Positions 37,691 to 40,076 of a stretch of 40,076 nt of DNA are shown here, in pieces. A program made the position numbers and the translations under genes. The notes beneath the pieces are model-generated. The model was not told the origin of the DNA, searched no databases, and worked only from the letters and a program-made list of their open reading frames with translations. Source of the stretch: Candidatus Wolfebacteria bacterium (GTDB lineage: Bacteria > Patescibacteriota > Minisyncoccia > Phycocordibacterales > GCA-2401445); assembly GCA_002401445.1 (NCBI GenBank), contig NVTD01000005.1, positions 1-40,076 on the forward strand, in the 5' to 3' direction. Position 1 is the first letter of the stretch. Each line of letters begins with the position of its first letter.

Positions 37691-37721
37691 AGACATCTAG
37701 ACACGATATATGAGTCGATAA

Positions 37722-37891
37722 GAACCTGTTCACAATCTCATGTCGGCTTGAAATTTTTGCCACATAGCACGTATTTTGACGAGGCATATCTAGATACGTT
37801 TAGGAAAAGTACTTGTTATGTGGTGAAAATTAATAAACATCAACCGACAAGGTTGATGTTTATGATTCGCGGTGAGATTTTGAACAGGCTA
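37722..37891. mobile_element. Foldback element copy 4 (MITE-like), decayed right end
   Basis: About 170 bp. Starts GAACCTGTTCACAATCTCA after TAA; the right end (TGAGATTTTGAACAGG, then CTA) has lost the last bases. Inner stem CCACATAgCAcGTA pairs with TACtTGtTATGTGG and apical stem ATATC with GATAc; both differ in sequence from copy 3 yet still pair. An extra hairpin ATAAACATCAACC/GGTTGATGTTTAT lies in the right half. The 37407-37919 gap holds only copies 3 and 4 and the outer repeat. Confidence 0.8.
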
Positions 37892-37919
37892 TCAGAGAAT
37901 TATGTAAGAAAACAAACAC

Positions 37920-38405
37920 TTATTTTAGTCCCAAGAACTTGGCCACAGTAAGGGTCTTCATCAGCTGAGCGTTCTCCGCTGTACTCAAACCACTTCCAGT
38001 GTTGATTGTGACCAAACCAGCAGAGTTCTGGGATATCACCTGTGTAACTGTATTAGCTAGAATTGCATTTTCTAGATCAAATATATTGTTGTTAGAACCA
38101 GCAAGTCTTACTGAATATGTTGTATCAGGACTAAAAAATACCTCATAAACATCTGTTTGAGTAGAGTTCGATGCATTTAAAATTTCTATCAATCTTGCAA
38201 AGGTAACCCCAGCAACAATTACCTCTGTATTATGGTTGTGTGTATCTTGAAACACAATGCCTGTATCTGCCGCCTCAAGGGCTTTTAAATCTGTTCTTAG
38301 CGTATTAGTATTTAACTCATACAAACTACCACTGATAAGGGTTAAATCAGCTTGTGGAATTATTATTCTGAGGGTTGCCCCACTGTAATCAATGGTGGTT
38401 GCCAT
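37920..38405 (-). CDS. Phage-structural-like protein, 161 aa
   Basis: It opens MATTIDYSGATLRIIIPQAD. The middle part DTGIVFQDTHNHNTEVIVAG, then VTFARLIEIL and VRLAGSNNNIFDLENAIL with QNSAGLV, follows a pattern I associate with small phage virion or tail-associated proteins (FPDTHxHNTEV...VxLxGxNSNI...NSAGLI). Mostly beta, no signal peptide. A degraded second copy of its N-terminus is at 39080-39162. No other clear phage gene (terminase, portal, capsid) is in the window, so this is a domesticated or remnant function. Confidence 0.6.
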   Translation of the reverse strand: MATTIDYSGATLRIIIPQADLTLISGSLYELNTNTLRTDLKALEAADTGIVFQDTHNHNTEVIVAGVTFARLIEILNASNSTQTDVYEVFFSPDTTYSVRLAGSNNNIFDLENAILANTVTQVISQNSAGLVTINTGSGLSTAENAQLMKTLTVAKFLGLK

Positions 38406-38474
38406 ATTCTAATCCGCGTTAAATCCTTGAAGTTGCGTATTTACTTTAATTACCTCACTCTATACATATCCACA

Positions 38475-38924
38475 CTATTCACGGTTACCTGCTAACCAAT
38501 ATTTGAAATCTTTAACGTCTTCCGGTAAAACACCGATTGATTCTGCTTGCTGACGGAAATTTCCCGGGATTTCCTCTTTCATTTTTTCAGCAAATTGACT
38601 AAATTCTTTAAATTTTCTTGTGCTAATTTTTTCCTCTTCCTTTTCCTCTTTATCTTCCTGCTTATCTTCCCGTTTCTGTTCCATTTTATTTTTCATTATT
38701 GCAGCAAATTCACTAAACGGTTTTACATAAACTTCTTTTGCCTCCTCTATTTCTTCAGGTTTAGCTTCCTCTGTTTCTTTTTCATCATTTTCACCATATT
38801 CAGTATGACAAAATGAACATTTCGTATTTTCTTTTGTGAGCTCGAAATCTTTCTCACAATTTTTACACTTTACTATTTTTTTTCCATCCTTATTCTTAAG
38901 CATTTGGGCTAATAAAAAAAACAT
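38475..38924 (-). CDS. Zinc-ribbon plus coiled-coil protein with shared C-terminal module, 149 aa
   Basis: The N-terminal zinc ribbon CKNC...CSFCH (residues about 20-40) is followed by a highly charged Glu/Lys coil with two FxEFAAIM/FSQFAEKM segments. The last 32 residues (IPGNFRQQAESIGVLPEDVK, then DFKYWLAGNRE) match the end of the protein at 39624 almost exactly. The start may be the ATG at 38924 or 38903. It precedes the phage-like gene in the same orientation. Possibly an adaptor that docks through the C-terminal module. Function unknown. Confidence 0.6.
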   Translation of the reverse strand: MFFLLAQMLKNKDGKKIVKCKNCEKDFELTKENTKCSFCHTEYGENDEKETEEAKPEEIEEAKEVYVKPFSEFAAIMKNKMEQKREDKQEDKEEKEEEKISTRKFKEFSQFAEKMKEEIPGNFRQQAESIGVLPEDVKDFKYWLAGNRE

Positions 38925-39079
38925 TTGAATTATTAGGGGTTAGAAGTACGGACAGCCGCTACTGTCTGTAGTGTTAGTGTTGATAAAAATTGTGCAGAAT
39001 CAGACTCAAACATCTTATGGGAATAACTCCACCGTCTATAACTCGTGCGGACATATTTATATCATTAATTCTACCACCA

Positions 39080-39162
39080 ATTCCTCCACTAACAAATGGT
39101 TAAGTCAGCTTGTGGAATTACTATTTTGAAGTTGCCCACTATAATTTATTGTTTTTGCCATG
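39080..39162 (-). pseudogene. Degraded copy of the phage-structural-like gene (5' end)
   Basis: From the ATG at 39162, which overlaps the end of the upstream ORF, ATGGCAAAAACAATAAATTA and then ATTCCACAAGCTGA align with the start of the gene at 37920-38405. Two bases are lost around the GGGGCAACC region, shifting the frame to a stop. In 38930-39080 I see no intact gene. Confidence 0.7.
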
Positions 39163-39622
39163 CTTTTAGTTGCTCCTTTAGTGCGTCTCCCTTCAAACCA
39201 GACTTGGATTCGTTAAACGATCGTCGTTCTTTGTTGATTTTCTCTACCTCCGAGTGGAGCATAGTGTCATTTGCTACCATAGCTTTCTTCATTTGCTTAA
39301 TCTGTCCTTCCTTTAATTCAAACAAATCTAAAAGTTCATTACGTTCATCTTGAACGAGCGAAGCGGCATGGTTCATAGTTGAAGCAAGTTTCTGAAGATA
39401 TTCAATTTTCTCCTCCGCAGAAAATTTAAGGTACGTTTTGCCCCACGCTATCTTTGGTGGTCGTCTTGACATAAACTTACTATCGATTTTATGAAACCCC
39501 TGCGCAACAAAATCCGCCTCCATATTGTCTTTTAAAATTGCTTGACGTGCTTTACTTACTTGACGTTCTTTACTTTCTTTACTTTCTTTACTTTCTTTAC
39601 TTTCTTTACTTGCTTCATCCAT
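39146..39622 (-). CDS. Coiled-coil protein with SKE repeats, 158 aa
   Basis: From the ATG at 39622, one base after the preceding stop (TAAT-ATG); a GTG at 39634 overlapping that gene is the alternative. The N-terminus is a 9-bp microsatellite giving SKESKESKESKE. Then SRRPPKIAWGKTYLKFSAEE and a long helical coil (KIEYLQKLASTMNHAASLVQ, RRSFNESKSGLKGDALKEQL). Its last codons overlap the broken phage-like gene. No family recognised. Operon partner of 39624. Confidence 0.6.
   Translation of the reverse strand: MDEASKESKESKESKESKERQVSKARQAILKDNMEADFVAQGFHKIDSKFMSRRPPKIAWGKTYLKFSAEEKIEYLQKLASTMNHAASLVQDERNELLDLFELKEGQIKQMKKAMVANDTMLHSEVEKINKERRSFNESKSGLKGDALKEQLKAWQKQ
39567..39611. repeat. 9-bp microsatellite in the coil gene
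   Basis: About five tandem copies of TTTACTTTC (plus strand), coding SKE units. The period is a multiple of three, so copy-number changes would lengthen the protein without frameshift. Confidence 0.8.
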
Positions 39623-39623
39623 A

Positions 39624-40067
39624 TTATTCTTCACGGTTATCTATTAACCAATATTTGAAATCTTTAACGTCTTCGGGTAAAACACCGACTGCCTCAGCTT
39701 TCTGCCGGAAGTTTCCTGGAATTTTCTCTTTCAGTTTTTCCCTAAAATTAACAAATTCTTTAGTTTGTTTTACACTAATTTTTTTTAGTTCTGTTTTTTC
39801 TTCCTTTTTCTCTTCTTCCTCCTTCTTTTCCTTTTTTTCTTCTTCCTGTTTCTCTTCCGTTATGTCACCAAATTCACCAAATTCACTTATCACAATTTTT
39901 TTCTCTTCCTTTTTCTCTTCCGTTACTCCACTAAATTCATCGAATGGTTTTATACTAATTTTCTTCCCTTCTTTTTTCTCCTCCGTTATTCCACTAAATT
40001 CATCGAATGGTTTTATACTAATTTTCTTCCCTTCAGTCTTCTTTTTTATTGTTTTCATATTATTCAT
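39624..40067 (-). CDS. Tandem-repeat charged protein with shared C-terminal module, 147 aa
   Basis: Residues 12-75 hold three repeats of about 20 aa of the form KKISIKPFDEFSGITEEKKE; the first two are almost identical in DNA. A Glu/Lys coil follows, then the C-terminal module IPGNFRQKAEAVGVLPEDVK, DFKYWL and NREE, shared with the protein at 38475. The FDEFSG/FGEFGD motifs look like short linear docking motifs. The ATG at 40067 is 9 bases from the window edge, so the true start could lie beyond. Coupled to the gene at 39146. Function unknown. Confidence 0.6.
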   Translation of the reverse strand: MNNMKTIKKKTEGKKISIKPFDEFSGITEEKKEGKKISIKPFDEFSGVTEEKKEEKKIVISEFGEFGDITEEKQEEEKKEKKEEEEKKEEKTELKKISVKQTKEFVNFREKLKEKIPGNFRQKAEAVGVLPEDVKDFKYWLIDNREE

Positions 40068-40076
40068 CTAAAATTA

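Noticed and set aside
27293-37891. The foldback elements as a CRISPR array or phage attachment sites
   Set aside because: Copies are dispersed, occur in both orientations, are internally palindromic and have transposon-type target duplications; there are no regular spacers or cas genes.

Overview
The window reads as chromosome of an AT-rich bacterium of the Candidate Phyla Radiation (Patescibacteria), most likely Parcubacteria/Paceibacteria. This is inferred from gene content, not from a marker tree: a DUF5671-type membrane protein, a sigma-region-4/HARE-HTH fusion regulator, shortened UvrA and UvrC, a TatA/TatC cluster, many very small proteins and a lone pyrB. TGA acts as a stop (for example in the 47-aa gene at 6857-7000), so the code is the standard bacterial one.

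Layout. 1-244: 5' end of mnmA. 308-667: small unknown gene. 753-6772 (minus): mltG, a coupled membrane protein, the sigma4/HARE regulator and leuS. 6857-8511: small membrane proteins and the DUF5671 protein. 8608-9305: a REP-associated tyrosine transposase (RAYT) with three palindromes, one of them inside its own reading frame. 9313-14025: ychF, a 74-aa protein, pgl, an unknown membrane protein and zwf. 14097-16318: small accessory genes, most with their own promoter, strong ribosome binding site and terminator. 16681-16753: tRNA-Ala(UGC). 16861-18910: pyrB and ddl. 19135-26798: uvrC, uvrA and uvrB, interrupted by an array of small plus-strand genes (20341-21453) and a ribbon-helix-helix-like gene. 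26884-29660: small acidic protein, tgt and a LOG-family gene. 29739-34044: lipoproteins, a SurA-N-like protein, an alpha/beta hydrolase, a DUF1439-like protein and an anchored exported protein. 34094-37406: three intact tatA genes, one broken tatA, tatC and a glucosaminidase-like protein with a long Thr/Ser/Pro tail. 37920-40067: a phage-structural-like gene and coiled-coil/repeat genes that look segmentally duplicated.

Three patterns run across the genes. (1) Housekeeping genes (leuS, ychF, zwf, ddl, uvrB, LOG; pgl and mnmA less strictly) have a sigma70-type -10 hexamer ending 6-10 nt before the start codon, so their mRNAs should be leaderless or nearly so. Small accessory genes instead carry clear Shine-Dalgarno sequences. 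(2) A family of about 170-230 bp foldback elements, in four copies (27293, 34675, 37491, 37722), has GAACCTGT-type terminal inverted repeats, TNA target duplications in two copies, and a conserved core whose flanking stems covary. One copy supplies the stop codon of tgt and another splits a tatA paralogue. (3) Several small accessory genes share one promoter layout: TTGACTT, a 16-17 bp spacer, a -10, then an ACAGA-like box. In the 20341-21453 array each later promoter begins in the T-tract of the preceding terminator.

Together the conventional genes cover tRNA modification and charging (mnmA, leuS, tgt, tRNA-Ala), cell wall (mltG, ddl), oxidative pentose phosphate entry (zwf, pgl), nucleotide excision repair (uvrABC) and Tat export. 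The least explained parts are the foldback family, the small-gene cassettes and the duplicated phage-like block at the right end.
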